Shown here: positions 1 through 9,124 of the stretch, piece after piece
Numbering within the stretch: position 1 is the first letter of the stretch
How the letters are laid out: each line of letters starts with the position of its first letter
Assembly (NCBI GenBank): GCA_002084705.1
Contig: NBLX01000003.1
Location: forward strand, 1-51,493
DNA from: Desulfobacteraceae bacterium 4572_35.1
Lineage (GTDB): Bacteria > Desulfobacterota > Desulfuromonadia > Desulfuromonadales > Desulfuromonadaceae
Direction: 5' to 3'
Length of the DNA: 51,493 bases
Made by a program: the position numbers and the translations under genes
The notes under the pieces: model-generated
What the model was told of the DNA's origin: nothing
The model's input: only the letters and a program-made list of their open reading frames with translations
Databases searched by the model: none

Positions 1-108
1 ACCGTAGATATGATCACCCCGATCGCCATGGATAAAGAGTTGCGCTTCGCAATCCGCGAAGGTGGACGTACTGTTGGTGCCGGTGTTGTTAGTGAAATTA
101 TTGAGTAA
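1..108 (+). CDS. tuf: Elongation factor Tu, C-terminal end only (partial at window edge)
   Basis: The first 36 codons are open from base 1 and end in TAA. They encode the last 35 residues of EF-Tu, the GTPase that delivers aminoacyl-tRNA to the ribosomal A site. The ending with [16 protein letters not shown] followed by SEIIE is the conserved beta-barrel domain III terminus. The rest of the gene lies upstream of the window. It is 13 bases ahead of rpsJ, so this is the tuf copy that heads the S10 operon. Identification from the short tail is secure; whether a second tuf copy exists cannot be seen here. Confidence 0.93.
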   Translation, partial: TVDMITPIAMDKELRFAIREGGRTVGAGVVSEIIE

Positions 109-121
109 TCGAGGTTAGCAA

Positions 122-430
122 ATGTCCAGCCAGAAAATAAGAATTCGCCTTAAGGCGTATGACCATAAGCTGCTTGATATGGCCGTGAGTGAAATTGTCG
201 ATACGGTTAAGCGTACAGGGTCGCGGTTAGCAGGTCCGATCCCATTGCCTACAGTAATCAACAAATACTGTGTGCTGCGTGGACCACATGTAAACAAGAA
301 AAGTCGTGAGCAGTTTGAGATCCGTACGCACAAGCGGCTGGTTGATATACTGGATCCTACACAGCAAACAGTAGATGCCCTGATGAAGTTAGACCTGTCA
401 GCGGGGGTTTTTGTTGAGATTAAGCTGTAG
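122..430 (+). CDS. rpsJ: 30S ribosomal protein S10 (uS10 / NusE)
   Basis: This 102-residue protein of normal length belongs to the 30S head and also acts in transcription antitermination as NusE, pairing with NusB. The start [15 protein letters not shown] and the central GPIPLP and THKRL segments are the family signatures. A GAGG ribosome-binding site sits 9 bases before the ATG. It is the first gene of the S10 cluster after tuf, followed 27 bases later by rplC, and is presumably co-transcribed with the block to its right. Confidence 0.98.
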   Translation: MSSQKIRIRLKAYDHKLLDMAVSEIVDTVKRTGSRLAGPIPLPTVINKYCVLRGPHVNKKSREQFEIRTHKRLVDILDPTQQTVDALMKLDLSAGVFVEIKL

Positions 431-457
431 GTTTAAATAGTTTTTGATAAGGATTGT

Positions 458-1090
458 ATGATGTTAAACGGAATTCTGGGAAAAAAACTGGGTATGACCC
501 AGATATTTACCGAGAACGGAACGCGCATCCCGGTAACGGTGGTTGAAGCAGGTCCGTGTACGGTTGTCCAGAAGAAGATTTCTGACACTGATGGTTACAA
601 TGCAGTGCAGTTAGGCTTCGGGGCGCAAAAGACGCAGCGCATTAACAAACCAGCCATGGGGCATTTTAATAAAGCCGGCAAGGGAGTTTTTGCTTATCTG
701 CGTGAGATGGATGGCGATATCGATAATCTGGAAGTTGGTGCAGAGGTTGTATGTTCTGAACTGTTTTCAGCAGGTGATATTGTTGATGTGGCGGGAACTA
801 GCAAGGGTAAGGGTTTTCAGGGGGTTATTAAACGTTGGAATTTTTCCGGCGGGCGTTCAACTCACGGTTCCAAGTTTCACCGTGCTCCTGGTGCAATAGG
901 CTGCAGTGCTTGGCCGTCACATGTTTTCAAAGGTAAGAAAATGGCCGGACAGATGGGTAATGAGCAAGTTACTGTTCAGAACCTTGAAGTAGTCGACGTG
1001 CGGGCAGATCAGAACCTGATTCTTATAAAGGGTGCTATACCAGGACCCAAGAATGGATTGGTCACAATCCGCAAAGCTGTTAAGGCTTAA
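458..1090 (+). CDS. rplC: 50S ribosomal protein L3 (uL3)
   Basis: At 210 residues this matches the family. L3 is an early-assembling 23S rRNA binder whose long internal loop reaches toward the peptidyl-transferase centre. The N-terminus [13 protein letters not shown] and the loop segment [15 protein letters not shown] with GQMGNEQVT nearby are diagnostic. The start could be ATG 458 or the adjacent ATG 461, which differ by one residue; AAGGA lies a few bases upstream of both. It sits second in the S10 cluster. Confidence 0.98.
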   Translation: MMLNGILGKKLGMTQIFTENGTRIPVTVVEAGPCTVVQKKISDTDGYNAVQLGFGAQKTQRINKPAMGHFNKAGKGVFAYLREMDGDIDNLEVGAEVVCSELFSAGDIVDVAGTSKGKGFQGVIKRWNFSGGRSTHGSKFHRAPGAIGCSAWPSHVFKGKKMAGQMGNEQVTVQNLEVVDVRADQNLILIKGAIPGPKNGLVTIRKAVKA

Positions 1091-1122
1091 GTCGGCCCCA
1101 GTGGCGATATGGGAGAAGTAAG

Positions 1123-1743
1123 ATGGCTAATGTAACTGTTTATGATATGCAAAAACAACAAGTGTCAGAACGCGACATCAGTGATGCTGTGTTTAACACT
1201 GAAGTGAAGAAATATTTACTTCACGATATGGTACGCTACCAGTTGGCTGGTCGCCGCCAAGGTACAGCAGCAACTAAGAATAGAAGTGCTGTAGCGGGTG
1301 GGGGTAAAAAACCTTTTAAGCAAAAAGGCACTGGTAATGCGCGACAAGGTACGATTTCAGCTCCAAATCATGTTGGTGGCGGTGTGGCTTTTGGGCCAAG
1401 TCCACGCGACTATGCTTTCAAGCTAAACCGTAAAGTTAAAAAAGCAGCTCTGTGCTCAGCTCTTTCAGCTCGTTTTCAAGATGAAAGATTGACCGTCATA
1501 TCGTCTCTGTCTTTTGAGGAGATCAGTACTAAGGGCTTTAAGCAGGTGCTGGATACCTTTGGTCTTGAGCGTGCGCTGATTGTTATCGATGGTAGCAACC
1601 AAGAGGTTGAGTTGTCCGCTCGGAATTTACGTCATGTTAAGGTTTTGCGTGCCGAAGGTGTGAATGTTTATGACGTTCTTAAATACCCAAATTTGGTGTT
1701 AACCGAAGGTGCTGTTGAGCAACTGGAAGGAGCGTTGGCGTAA
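1123..1743 (+). CDS. rplD: 50S ribosomal protein L4 (uL4)
   Basis: This 206-residue L4 binds 23S rRNA, and its extended loop lines the nascent-peptide exit tunnel. The loop is visible as [13 protein letters not shown] followed by [18 protein letters not shown]. In E. coli L4 also represses its own operon, but I see no leader here to support that. GGAGAAG lies before the ATG. Its stop codon overlaps the rplW start by one base, a typical translational coupling. Confidence 0.97.
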   Translation: MANVTVYDMQKQQVSERDISDAVFNTEVKKYLLHDMVRYQLAGRRQGTAATKNRSAVAGGGKKPFKQKGTGNARQGTISAPNHVGGGVAFGPSPRDYAFKLNRKVKKAALCSALSARFQDERLTVISSLSFEEISTKGFKQVLDTFGLERALIVIDGSNQEVELSARNLRHVKVLRAEGVNVYDVLKYPNLVLTEGAVEQLEGALA

Positions 1744-2030
1744 TGAAGTTGTTACATCAAGTATTAAAGAAGCCTTTGGTTACCGAAAAGACAGCTTTGT
1801 TGAAAGAGCAAGGTCAGGTTGTGGTTTTTGAGGTAGCGAGAGAGGCTAATAAAATTGAGATCAAACAGGCAGTAGAAAAGGCTTTCGACGTTAAGGTTGA
1901 CGATGTGAACACCATGATTGTTGCCGGTAAAGTTAAGCGTGTGGGTCGACAGTTTGGTAAACGACCTAATCGTAAAAAAGCATATGTGACACTTGCTGAA
2001 GGAAGCAATATCGACTTCTTTGGCGTGTGA
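1743..2030 (+). CDS. rplW: 50S ribosomal protein L23 (uL23)
   Basis: A 95-residue L23, the protein at the tunnel exit that serves as the docking site for trigger factor and SRP. The opening with KKPLVTEKT, then [11 protein letters not shown] and the basic [17 protein letters not shown] tail are standard. The start ATG overlaps the rplD TAA by one base, and a GGAAGGAG site lies inside the end of rplD. Confidence 0.97.
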   Translation: MKLLHQVLKKPLVTEKTALLKEQGQVVVFEVAREANKIEIKQAVEKAFDVKVDDVNTMIVAGKVKRVGRQFGKRPNRKKAYVTLAEGSNIDFFGV

Positions 2031-2060
2031 TGTCAGTCTTAGGGATACGGAGTTAGAATA

Positions 2061-2885
2061 ATGGCTATCAAAAAGTTCAAGCCGACCTCGCCGGGGCGTC
2101 GTCATATGACTGCCTCAGCTTTTGATGAGGTAACAACAGCGACACCTGAAAAGTCACTTTTGGAACCTTTGAAAAAGTCCGGTGGACGGAACAATAACGG
2201 GCGCATTACTAAAAGACATACTGGTGGTGGGCATAAGCGTAAGTATCGTATTATAGATTTTAAACGCGATAAAAAAGATATAGTAGCACGTGTTGTGTCG
2301 ATCGAATACGATCCCAACCGCTCTTCACGTATTGCACTGCTAACCTATGCTGATGGTGAGAAACGATACATTCTTGCACCTGTAGGTTTGTCCGTTGGGG
2401 CAGAAGTTGTTGCCAGTGAAAAAGCAGATATTCAGCCTGGTAACGCCATGTCAATCCGCTCAATTCCATTGGGTACATGGGTGCATAATGTTGAATTGAA
2501 GGCTGGCAAAGGCGGTCAGTTGGCACGTAGCGCAGGTGCTTATGCCATGATCGCGGCAAAAGAGGGTCGTTACGCTCAACTGCGTCTGCCGTCGGGTGAA
2601 GTTCGCTTGGTGTTGCAAGAGTGCTGTGCAACAATTGGTCAGGTAGGTAATACTGATCATGAAAACATCAAGATCGGTAAGGCTGGTCGTAACCGCTGGC
2701 TTGGAAAGCGTCCACAGTCACGTGGTGTAGCTATGAACCCTGTCGATCACCCCCATGGTGGTGGTGAAGGTAAGAGTTCTGGTGGTCGTCACCCAGTAAC
2801 ACCATGGGGTGTGCCGACTAAAGGTTATAAGACTCGTACTAATAAGCGTACAGATCGCTTTATTGTACGTCGCCGGAATAAGTAG
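2061..2885 (+). CDS. rplB: 50S ribosomal protein L2 (uL2)
   Basis: At 274 residues this is full-length L2, a primary rRNA binder needed for subunit association and peptidyl transfer. The N-terminal [15 protein letters not shown] and the C-terminal [19 protein letters not shown] are hallmarks; the latter contains the conserved histidines placed near the catalytic centre. A GGAG site precedes the ATG. It follows rplW by 30 bases and precedes rpsS by 11. Confidence 0.98.
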   Translation: MAIKKFKPTSPGRRHMTASAFDEVTTATPEKSLLEPLKKSGGRNNNGRITKRHTGGGHKRKYRIIDFKRDKKDIVARVVSIEYDPNRSSRIALLTYADGEKRYILAPVGLSVGAEVVASEKADIQPGNAMSIRSIPLGTWVHNVELKAGKGGQLARSAGAYAMIAAKEGRYAQLRLPSGEVRLVLQECCATIGQVGNTDHENIKIGKAGRNRWLGKRPQSRGVAMNPVDHPHGGGEGKSSGGRHPVTPWGVPTKGYKTRTNKRTDRFIVRRRNK

Positions 2886-2896
2886 AGGAGGGTATC

Positions 2897-3175
2897 GTGG
2901 CTAGATCTATTAAAAAAGGACCTTACGTTCAGGAATGTTTGTTGCGTCAGGTCGATTTGGATGGTGGTACTACGGCCAGTAAGGTTATTAAAACCTGGTC
3001 TCGCCGCAGCACGATTATTCCAGAATTTGTTGGGCATACTTTTGCGGTACATAATGGAAAAAAGTTTTTGCCTGTTTATGTGTCAGAGAACATGGTAGGT
3101 CATAAGCTTGGTGAATTTGCTCCAACCCGTACATATTACGGCCATGGTGCAGATAAGAAATCCAAGAGAAAATAA
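2897..3175 (+). CDS. rpsS: 30S ribosomal protein S19 (uS19)
   Basis: This 92-residue S19 sits in the head of the small subunit and forms a complex with S13. The start [11 protein letters not shown] and the stretch [22 protein letters not shown] are diagnostic. It uses a GTG start with a strong AGGAGGG site 5 to 6 bases upstream. Length and position in the cluster are normal. Confidence 0.98.
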   Translation: MARSIKKGPYVQECLLRQVDLDGGTTASKVIKTWSRRSTIIPEFVGHTFAVHNGKKFLPVYVSENMVGHKLGEFAPTRTYYGHGADKKSKRK

Positions 3176-3193
3176 TCGCAACGGAGTTCCCGT

Positions 3194-3526
3194 ATGGAAG
3201 CAAAAGCGAAATTAAGATATGTGCGCATGTCACCACAAAAAGCTCGATTGATTGTGGACATGATACGCGGAAAAAATGTTCAGGATGCGCTGAATATTTT
3301 ACGATTTTCACCCCAGAAGCCAGCTGGAATTGTAGCTGAACTGGTTAAGTCTGCTGTGGCAAATGCAGAGCAGAAGGGTGTTTCTGACGTAGATGCAATG
3401 TATGTAAAAGCAATTACTGTAGATCAAGGCCCAGCGCTGAAGCGTTTTATACCAAGAGCACAGGGTCGTGCCAGTAAGATTCGTAAGCCAACAAGTCACG
3501 TTCAGGTTGTACTGGACGAAAAATAG
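3194..3526 (+). CDS. rplV: 50S ribosomal protein L22 (uL22)
   Basis: A 110-residue L22, whose beta-hairpin lines the exit tunnel and is the site of macrolide-resistance changes in other bacteria. The segments [18 protein letters not shown] and [18 protein letters not shown] are family signatures. ACGGAG precedes the ATG. It lies between rpsS and rpsC as in nearly all bacteria. Confidence 0.98.
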   Translation: MEAKAKLRYVRMSPQKARLIVDMIRGKNVQDALNILRFSPQKPAGIVAELVKSAVANAEQKGVSDVDAMYVKAITVDQGPALKRFIPRAQGRASKIRKPTSHVQVVLDEK

Positions 3527-3546
3527 CTGTTCAAGGAGGTGATAGT

Positions 3547-4182
3547 TTGGGCCAGAAAGTTCATCCAATAGGTTTTCGCCTGGGTGTTATTAGAACCTGG
3601 GAGTCGAAATGGTATGCAGATGGAGACTATGCGCAATTTGTGCATGAGGATTTGAAACTGCGTAATTATTTAAAAAAACGTCTTTACCATGCAGGTATCG
3701 CCAAGATTGAGATTGAGCGTGCGGCAGGTAAGATGAAGTTGAATATCTTTGCTGCTCGTCCGGGTATTATTATTGGTAAGCGTGGTGCGGAAGTAGAAGC
3801 TCTCAAGGTTGAGCTGGCCAAACTCACCGATAAAGAAATATTCTTGAATATTCAGGAAGTACGCAAGCCGGAAATGAATGCTCAGTTGGTAGCAGAAGGG
3901 GTAGCACTACAGTTGGAGCGTCGTGTAGCTTTTCGTAGGGCCATGAAACGTAGTGTCGGACAATCTCTTCGTTTCGGAGCTCAGGGCATTAAGATCACTT
4001 GTAGTGGTCGTTTAGGCGGTGCAGAGATGAGCCGCACAGAATGGTATCGAGAAGGACGTGTTCCACTTCACACCATTCGTGCAGATATTGATTATGGTTT
4101 TGCCGAGGCAAAAACTACCTACGGTATCATTGGTGTTAAGGTTCTCATCTTCAAAGGTGAAGTTCTTTCACAAGAACTTTAA
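3547..4182 (+). CDS. rpsC: 30S ribosomal protein S3 (uS3)
   Basis: A 211-residue S3 with an N-terminal KH RNA-binding domain ([14 protein letters not shown], residues near 75) and the C-terminal S3 domain. It forms part of the mRNA entry channel with S4 and S5. The start is TTG, chosen because [12 protein letters not shown] follows at once and AAGGAGGTGA sits just upstream; no in-frame ATG would keep this conserved N-terminus. Confidence 0.97.
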   Translation: MGQKVHPIGFRLGVIRTWESKWYADGDYAQFVHEDLKLRNYLKKRLYHAGIAKIEIERAAGKMKLNIFAARPGIIIGKRGAEVEALKVELAKLTDKEIFLNIQEVRKPEMNAQLVAEGVALQLERRVAFRRAMKRSVGQSLRFGAQGIKITCSGRLGGAEMSRTEWYREGRVPLHTIRADIDYGFAEAKTTYGIIGVKVLIFKGEVLSQEL

Positions 4183-4207
4183 TTTTGTCGAATAGGAGTA
4201 TGTAGTT

Positions 4208-4633
4208 ATGTTGATGCCTAAGAAGGTTAAACATAGAAAACAGTTTAAAGGACGCATGAAGGGCGCAGCTAAAGGCGCTACCGATGTTAATTTTGGTGAT
4301 TACGGTTTGCAGGCTACTAATCGTGGCTGGCTTTCATCTCGCCAGATAGAAGCTGCTCGTCGTGCGATGACTCGTTATATAAAGCGTGGTGGTAAGATTT
4401 GGATCCGGTGTTTTCCCGATAAATCATTGACACGTAAGGCTGCCGAAACTCGTATGGGTAAAGGTAAGGGTTCTCCTGATAGTTGGGTAGCTGTAGTGCG
4501 CCCTGGTCAGATTCTCTATGAAATGCAAGGTGTGTCAGAAGAGATCGCTCGCGAAGCATTGCGACTGGCTGCGCAGAAGTTGCCGATTTCAACAAAGTTT
4601 ATCGCTAGAGAGGAGGCTTCTAATGATAGCTAA
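4208..4633 (+). CDS. rplP: 50S ribosomal protein L16 (uL16)
   Basis: A 141-residue L16, which helps position the A-site tRNA. The N-terminal [19 protein letters not shown] and the [20 protein letters not shown]-like central stretch are typical. TAGGAG precedes the ATG. Its last 11 bases overlap the start of rpmC, a common arrangement of these two genes. Confidence 0.98.
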   Translation: MLMPKKVKHRKQFKGRMKGAAKGATDVNFGDYGLQATNRGWLSSRQIEAARRAMTRYIKRGGKIWIRCFPDKSLTRKAAETRMGKGKGSPDSWVAVVRPGQILYEMQGVSEEIAREALRLAAQKLPISTKFIAREEASNDS

Positions 4634-4811
4634 GGAGCTTATTGACTTAAGCCAAGAAGAGCTAGAGGCAAAATCTCTAGAGTTGAGTCAGGAACTTTTT
4701 AACCTGAAATTTCAGTTGCACACTGGTCATCTTGAGGATACCTCCAAGATACCTCAGGTGCGCCGAGATATTGCTCGGGTTAAAACTGTTCTACAGCAGA
4801 AACTTGCGTAA
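4623..4811 (+). CDS. rpmC: 50S ribosomal protein L29 (uL29)
   Basis: This 62-residue L29 lies next to L23 at the tunnel exit. The protein begins [17 protein letters not shown], and the ending with IARVKTVL is characteristic. The ATG at 4623 is chosen over upstream in-frame codons because AGAGAGGAGG lies just before it and because it gives the family length. The gene overlaps the end of rplP by 11 bases in another frame. Confidence 0.96.
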   Translation: MIAKELIDLSQEELEAKSLELSQELFNLKFQLHTGHLEDTSKIPQVRRDIARVKTVLQQKLA

Positions 4812-4832
4812 CGGGGTGTTGAGGTGAGCAAT

Positions 4833-5093
4833 ATGGCAACAGAACATCGTAATAAGAAGAAGCTGGTAGGAACTGTTACCAGTGATAAGATGGATAAAAC
4901 TGTCGTGGTCAGAGTTGATACGCTGGTGAAACATCCAGTGTACAAAAAATATCTGAAACGCAGCGCTAAATATAAGGCACATGATGAGAATAATAATTGT
5001 GCCGTTGGTGATAAGGTGGTTCTTACAGAAGCGCGACCTCTGTCTCGTGATAAACGCTGGCGTGTCAGTGAAATTATTGATAAAACGCTGTAG
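4833..5093 (+). CDS. rpsQ: 30S ribosomal protein S17 (uS17)
   Basis: An 86-residue S17, an early-binding 16S rRNA protein of OB-fold type. [18 protein letters not shown] and [20 protein letters not shown] are diagnostic. I choose ATG 4833 because GAGG at 4821-4824 gives an 8-base spacing; an in-frame GTG at 4824 would add three residues and has a poorer site. It follows rpmC directly. Confidence 0.95.
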   Translation: MATEHRNKKKLVGTVTSDKMDKTVVVRVDTLVKHPVYKKYLKRSAKYKAHDENNNCAVGDKVVLTEARPLSRDKRWRVSEIIDKTL

Positions 5094-5108
5094 GCTGGGA
5101 GATCGATA

Positions 5109-5477
5109 ATGATTCAAATGCAAACCGTACTTGATGTAGCGGATAATTCCGGAGCACGGAAGCTGTGCTGTGTCAAGGTTTTGGGTGGCTCAAAAAGAAA
5201 ATATGCAGGACTAGGTGATATTATTGTCTGTTCTGTTCGAGAAGCAATGCCCAATTCAAAAGTAAAAAAAGGTGATGTTATTCGAGCGGTCATCGTAAGG
5301 ACTGCCAAAGAGGTTGCACGCCCTGATGGGTCACGTATCCGCTTTGATAAGAATTCTGCTGTTGTTGTTAATGCTGCCGGAGAGCCTGTAGGTACACGTA
5401 TCTTTGGTCCTGTTGCACGTGAATTACGTGCTCGGCGTTTTATGAAAATCGTATCGCTGGCACCTGAGGTGCTTTGA
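5109..5477 (+). CDS. rplN: 50S ribosomal protein L14 (uL14)
   Basis: A 122-residue L14, which lies at the subunit interface and is also the binding site of the silencing factor RsfS in bacteria. [18 protein letters not shown] and the ending [17 protein letters not shown] are universal signatures of the family. GGGAGAT precedes the ATG. Standard length and place at the start of the spc-type section. Confidence 0.98.
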   Translation: MIQMQTVLDVADNSGARKLCCVKVLGGSKRKYAGLGDIIVCSVREAMPNSKVKKGDVIRAVIVRTAKEVARPDGSRIRFDKNSAVVVNAAGEPVGTRIFGPVARELRARRFMKIVSLAPEVL

Positions 5478-5499
5478 TACGGCCTGGAGATTATCAGAA

Positions 5500-5826
5500 A
5501 TGGCTGTAAAAAAGTTTCATGTAAAAAAAGGTGATCTGGTGCAAGTGATGGCTGGTAAGGAGAAGGGTAAGCAAGGCAAGGTGCTCAACGTCTTCTTCGA
5601 CAAAAACCGCCTCACGGTTGAAAACCTGAATATGGTTAAGCGGCATACAAAACCTTCACGACAAAATCAAGAAGGTGGAATCGTTGAGAAAGAAGCTGCA
5701 TTCGCTGCTTCAAATGTCATGATCGTATGTAGTTCTTGCAATAAACCAACTCGTACCGGTATTCGTAAACTTGAGGACGGGACGAAAAGTCGTTATTGCA
5801 AAAAGTGCAGCGAGAATATTGACTAG
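5500..5826 (+). CDS. rplX: 50S ribosomal protein L24 (uL24)
   Basis: A 108-residue L24 with the KOW motif near the N-terminus ([20 protein letters not shown]). It initiates 50S assembly and lies near the tunnel exit. The C-terminal part has four cysteines in CSSCNKPTR and CKKCSEN, a pattern able to bind zinc and seen in many but not all L24 proteins. TGGAGAT lies upstream of the ATG. Confidence 0.97.
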   Translation: MAVKKFHVKKGDLVQVMAGKEKGKQGKVLNVFFDKNRLTVENLNMVKRHTKPSRQNQEGGIVEKEAAFAASNVMIVCSSCNKPTRTGIRKLEDGTKSRYCKKCSENID

Positions 5827-5841
5827 GTAATGGAGAGATAA

Positions 5842-6381
5842 ATGGCCAGGTTAAAAGATAAATACAAAAATGAACTGGCACCTAAGCTGCTCAAGGATCT
5901 TCAACTCACTAATGTGATGGAAGTGCCTCGGTTGGAAAAGGTGGTTGTAAATATGGGGGTCGGCGAGGCTATTCAAAACATTAAGTTGTTAGAGTCTGCT
6001 GTTGAGGAATTGACAAAAATTGCCGGTCAAAAGCCAGTTATCACCAAAGCAAAGAAATCAATTGCAGGGTTTAAATTGCGCGAAGATATGCCGATTGGCT
6101 GCATGGTTACCTTGCGCCGGGATCGTGCTTATGAGTTTCTTGATCGACTGATTAATATTGCTTTGCCACGGGTGCGTGACTTCAAGGGGGTTTCCCCTAA
6201 AGCGTTCGACGGGCGTGGTAATTATACCTTGGGAGTTCGGGAACAGATTATTTTTCCTGAGATCGATTTAGAGAAAATTGCGAAAATCGGTGGACTGAAT
6301 ATCTCAATTGTGACTTCTGCACAGACAGATGAGCAAGGTCGGGCACTGTTGACAGAGTTCGGGATGCCGTTCAGGAAATAA
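5842..6381 (+). CDS. rplE: 50S ribosomal protein L5 (uL5)
   Basis: A 179-residue L5, which binds 5S rRNA and contacts the P-site tRNA and S13. [29 protein letters not shown] and [17 protein letters not shown] are conserved family blocks, and the protein ends at the usual FGMPFRK. ATGGAGAG precedes the ATG. Normal length and position. Confidence 0.98.
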   Translation: MARLKDKYKNELAPKLLKDLQLTNVMEVPRLEKVVVNMGVGEAIQNIKLLESAVEELTKIAGQKPVITKAKKSIAGFKLREDMPIGCMVTLRRDRAYEFLDRLINIALPRVRDFKGVSPKAFDGRGNYTLGVREQIIFPEIDLEKIAKIGGLNISIVTSAQTDEQGRALLTEFGMPFRK

Positions 6382-6403
6382 TTAGGCGATATCGGAGGAA
6401 ATT

Positions 6404-6589
6404 GTGGCAAAAAAATCAATGATAGCTAAGGCTGCACGGACACAGAAATTTAAGGTCAGAAAGTATACACGCTGCCCTCTTTGTGGTCGTCCACGCGCTT
6501 ATTACCGGAAGTTTGATATGTGTCGGATTTGCTTGCGCAAATTAGCGCTAGAGGGTAAACTTCCTGGCGTTTTGAAATCTAGTTGGTAA
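6404..6589 (+). CDS. rpsN: 30S ribosomal protein S14, zinc-binding type (uS14)
   Basis: A 61-residue S14 of the short, zinc-containing class: C24-x2-C27 and C40-x2-C43 form the ribbon (CPLCGRPR and CRICLRKLA). The longer zinc-free form of gamma-proteobacteria is excluded by length. It uses GTG with CGGAGGAAA just upstream. It helps assemble the 30S head. Confidence 0.97.
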   Translation: MAKKSMIAKAARTQKFKVRKYTRCPLCGRPRAYYRKFDMCRICLRKLALEGKLPGVLKSSW

Positions 6590-6608
6590 CGTACAAGGAG
6601 ATGGATCC

Positions 6609-7007
6609 ATGGCAATGACCGATCCTGTTTCGGATATGCTAACCCGCATTCGCAATGCGGGAATGGCCAAGCATCAAAAGTTGGAAATGCCGGCAAGTAA
6701 GGTAAAGCTGGCTATAGCTAATGTGCTTAAAGAGCAAGGTTATATTAAAAATTTTAAGTTCATCCAAGATGATGTGCAAGGAGTTTTACGTATATACCTT
6801 AAATTTGATAATGAGAATGTTCATGTTATTCACGAGATTAAACGTGAGTCAACCCCTGGGCGCCGTCTGTATGTAGGTGCTGACGATATTCCTAAAGTTA
6901 AAAACGGCTTAGGTTGTGCTATCGTATCTACATCACAGGGGGTTTTGTCTGATGTTGCGGCACGTGAAGCCAAGGTCGGTGGCGAACTGGTCTGCACCGT
7001 TTGGTAA
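6609..7007 (+). CDS. rpsH: 30S ribosomal protein S8 (uS8)
   Basis: A 132-residue S8, a primary binder of the central domain of 16S rRNA and, in E. coli, the translational repressor of the spc operon. [15 protein letters not shown] at the N-terminus and [20 protein letters not shown] at the C-terminus are typical. AAGGAGATG precedes the ATG. I did not find a clear mimic of the S8 site before rplE. Confidence 0.98.
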   Translation: MAMTDPVSDMLTRIRNAGMAKHQKLEMPASKVKLAIANVLKEQGYIKNFKFIQDDVQGVLRIYLKFDNENVHVIHEIKRESTPGRRLYVGADDIPKVKNGLGCAIVSTSQGVLSDVAAREAKVGGELVCTVW

Positions 7008-7028
7008 CTAGAGTGAGGAGTGTAGACA

Positions 7029-7565
7029 ATGTCTAGAATTGGTAAAAAGCCTATCCAAATACCTGGTGGTGTTACAGTTGATCTAAAAAAAGATCAAATC
7101 AGCGTTAAAGGACCTAAAGGGCAATTGGAGCGCAGTATTCCGGAAACTGTTTTGGTTTCCATGGAAGCTGATACTGTTAATGTTGCTGCCGTGGAAAGCG
7201 TTCGGCGTAACACCGCAATGCAGGGTTTATATCGTTCATTGATCGCTAATATGGTTGATGGAGTAACTACTGGTTTTTCTAAGATTCTTGAAATTAACGG
7301 TGTTGGCTATCGTGCTGACGTCAAAGGATCAGTTTTGAATCTTGCCCTTGGTTATTCTCATCCTGTTGAATACCAACTGCCTAAAGGTATCAGTGTAGAA
7401 GTTGAGAAGCAGACTCGTCTTACGGTTAGCGGTATCGACAAGGAGCTGGTAGGTGCCACCGCGGCTAAGATTCGTTCATTCCGTGAGCCTGAGCCATATA
7501 AAGGTAAGGGTATCAAGTATGCTGATGAGCACATCTTACGTAAAGCTGGTAAGGCTGGTAAGTAA
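7029..7565 (+). CDS. rplF: 50S ribosomal protein L6 (uL6)
   Basis: A 178-residue L6 made of two related alpha/beta repeats, located near the factor-binding site. [15 protein letters not shown] and the C-terminal [20 protein letters not shown] are diagnostic. GAGGAG lies before the ATG. Normal length; between rpsH and rplR as expected. Confidence 0.98.
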   Translation: MSRIGKKPIQIPGGVTVDLKKDQISVKGPKGQLERSIPETVLVSMEADTVNVAAVESVRRNTAMQGLYRSLIANMVDGVTTGFSKILEINGVGYRADVKGSVLNLALGYSHPVEYQLPKGISVEVEKQTRLTVSGIDKELVGATAAKIRSFREPEPYKGKGIKYADEHILRKAGKAGK

Positions 7566-7589
7566 TAATTTAAATACGGGAGAAATAAA

Positions 7590-7958
7590 GTGGCTGGCGT
7601 AATATCAAGAGCGGAAGCAAGAAAAAGACGACAAACAAGGGTTCGTCGTAAAGTGGTCGGAACCTCAGAGCGTCCACGTCTTTGTGTCTTCCGTAGTTCT
7701 AAGCATATATATGCGCAAATAGTTGAGGATTTTAACGGTACTTCAGTCGTGACTGCATCTAGCCAGTGTTCAGGTGTGCTTGATGATGCTTGCTACACTG
7801 GAAATGTAGCGGCGGCGAAGGCTGTTGGTACTGCTATTGCGAAGAAAGCTCTTGAGAAAGATATCAAACAAGTAGTTTTCGATCGTAATGGGTTTATTTA
7901 TCATGGCCGTGTAAAGGCCCTGGCTGATGCTGCGCGTGAAGCCGGACTTGAGTTTTAA
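7590..7958 (+). CDS. rplR: 50S ribosomal protein L18 (uL18)
   Basis: A 122-residue L18, which binds 5S rRNA together with L5. An arginine-rich start ([16 protein letters not shown]) is followed by [16 protein letters not shown] and the ending [26 protein letters not shown] with its typical GLEF tail. It uses GTG with GGGAGAAA upstream. Its stop overlaps an ATG of the rpsE reading frame. Confidence 0.97.
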   Translation: MAGVISRAEARKRRQTRVRRKVVGTSERPRLCVFRSSKHIYAQIVEDFNGTSVVTASSQCSGVLDDACYTGNVAAAKAVGTAIAKKALEKDIKQVVFDRNGFIYHGRVKALADAAREAGLEF

Positions 7959-7975
7959 TGAGATTGGAGGGTCCT

Positions 7976-8461
7976 TTGCATCGCAATGAGCCAAACGAAA
8001 CAGAAATGATTGATCGTGTCATCCACATTAACCGCTGTTCAAAGGTTGTTAAGGGTGGTAGACGTTTTAGCTTTTCAGCACTAGTTGTTGTTGGTGATGG
8101 TAGTGGTCGTGTCGGTTTTGGGCATGGTAAAGCTAAAGAGGTGCCTGAAGCTATTCGTAAAGGGGTTGAGAAAGCGAAGAAAAGCATGATCAGCGTTCCT
8201 TTGGATGATCGTACTATCCCTTTTGATGTGTTGGGTCACTTTGGTGCCGGCAGTGTGCTTCTAAAGCCTGCTTCAAAAGGTACTGGTGTTATCGCTGGTG
8301 GACCAGCGCGTGCGGTACTCGAAGCTGCAGGAGTTGGAGATATCCTGTCCAAGTGCTTGGGGTCGAATAATCCTCATAATGTTGTTAAGGCAACAATGGA
8401 TGCACTCGGTCAACTGCGCAGTGCCAGTGAGATTAAGTCTAGACGCGGGATAACTGCATAA
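7976..8461 (+). CDS. rpsE: 30S ribosomal protein S5 (uS5)
   Basis: S5 lines the mRNA entry channel with S3 and S4 and contributes to decoding accuracy. [20 protein letters not shown] and the [20 protein letters not shown] stretch are conserved. Two starts are possible: ATG 7958, which overlaps the rplR stop but has almost no ribosome site and gives 167 residues, and TTG 7976, preceded by GGAGGG at 7966 and giving 161 residues, close to the family length. I prefer the TTG because other genes in this block also use TTG, but the ATG cannot be excluded. Confidence 0.9.
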   Translation: MHRNEPNETEMIDRVIHINRCSKVVKGGRRFSFSALVVVGDGSGRVGFGHGKAKEVPEAIRKGVEKAKKSMISVPLDDRTIPFDVLGHFGAGSVLLKPASKGTGVIAGGPARAVLEAAGVGDILSKCLGSNNPHNVVKATMDALGQLRSASEIKSRRGITA

Positions 8462-8484
8462 TTGCAGTATAGCTGGAGATAACA

Positions 8485-8667
8485 ATGGCTAAACAAATTA
8501 AAGTTACGCTCAAGAAAAGTGGCATTGGCCGCCCTGAGTATTTTACTAAAGTTTTGAATGGTCTAGGTCTTACCAAACTTAACAAGACTGTAGTACTTCA
8601 GGATACTCCTGAAATTCGTGGCATGATTAATAAAGTATGTCATATGGTCGTTGTTGAAGAAGCCTGA
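8485..8667 (+). CDS. rpmD: 50S ribosomal protein L30 (uL30)
   Basis: A 60-residue L30 of the short bacterial type. [12 protein letters not shown] and the middle [19 protein letters not shown] are family features. TGGAGAT lies before the ATG. It sits between rpsE and rplO as is usual; L30 is missing in some lineages, so its presence is mildly informative about the host. Confidence 0.96.
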   Translation: MAKQIKVTLKKSGIGRPEYFTKVLNGLGLTKLNKTVVLQDTPEIRGMINKVCHMVVVEEA

Positions 8668-8681
8668 ATAGGATAAAGATA

Positions 8682-9122
8682 ATGGATCTAAGTAATTTAA
8701 GCCCCGCAGCGGGATCAGTTAAAAAAAATAAGCGCATAGGTCGCGGGCCTGGAGCTGGAACCGGGAAGACTTCTGGTCGTGGGCATAAAGGACAAAATGC
8801 TCGATCTGGCGGTGGTGTAAAGCCTGGTTTTGAGGGTGGTCAGATGCCGTTGCAACGTCGTTTGCCTAAACGTGGTTTTACCTCCTTGAATAAAAAGGTT
8901 TATGCGTTGGTTAATGTCCGTGACCTGGAGACCTTTGAAGTTGATTCAGTTATTGATCCAGAAATGTTGATCAATGCTGGATTTATAAAAAGTGTTAAAG
9001 ATGGTGTTAAGATTCTGGCCGATGGTGAATTGACAAAAAAACTCACTGTTAAGGCCCATAAGTTCAGCAAGTCAGCGGCCGAGAAAATTGAGGCAGCTGG
9101 CGGTAGCATTGAGGTTCTCTAA
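8682..9122 (+). CDS. rplO: 50S ribosomal protein L15 (uL15)
   Basis: A 146-residue L15, a late-assembly protein of the large subunit. The glycine-rich N-terminal part ([20 protein letters not shown] and [12 protein letters not shown]) is diagnostic, and the C-terminal [16 protein letters not shown] is the canonical end. A GGATAAAG site precedes the ATG. The stop is two bases before the TTG start of secY. Confidence 0.97.
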   Translation: MDLSNLSPAAGSVKKNKRIGRGPGAGTGKTSGRGHKGQNARSGGGVKPGFEGGQMPLQRRLPKRGFTSLNKKVYALVNVRDLETFEVDSVIDPEMLINAGFIKSVKDGVKILADGELTKKLTVKAHKFSKSAAEKIEAAGGSIEVL

Positions 9123-9124
9123 AA

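Noticed and set aside
2260-2634. Minus-strand open frame of 124 codons within rplB
   Set aside because: It lies entirely inside a secure ribosomal gene, has no ribosome site, no recognisable domain, and matches the composition expected of an antisense shadow.
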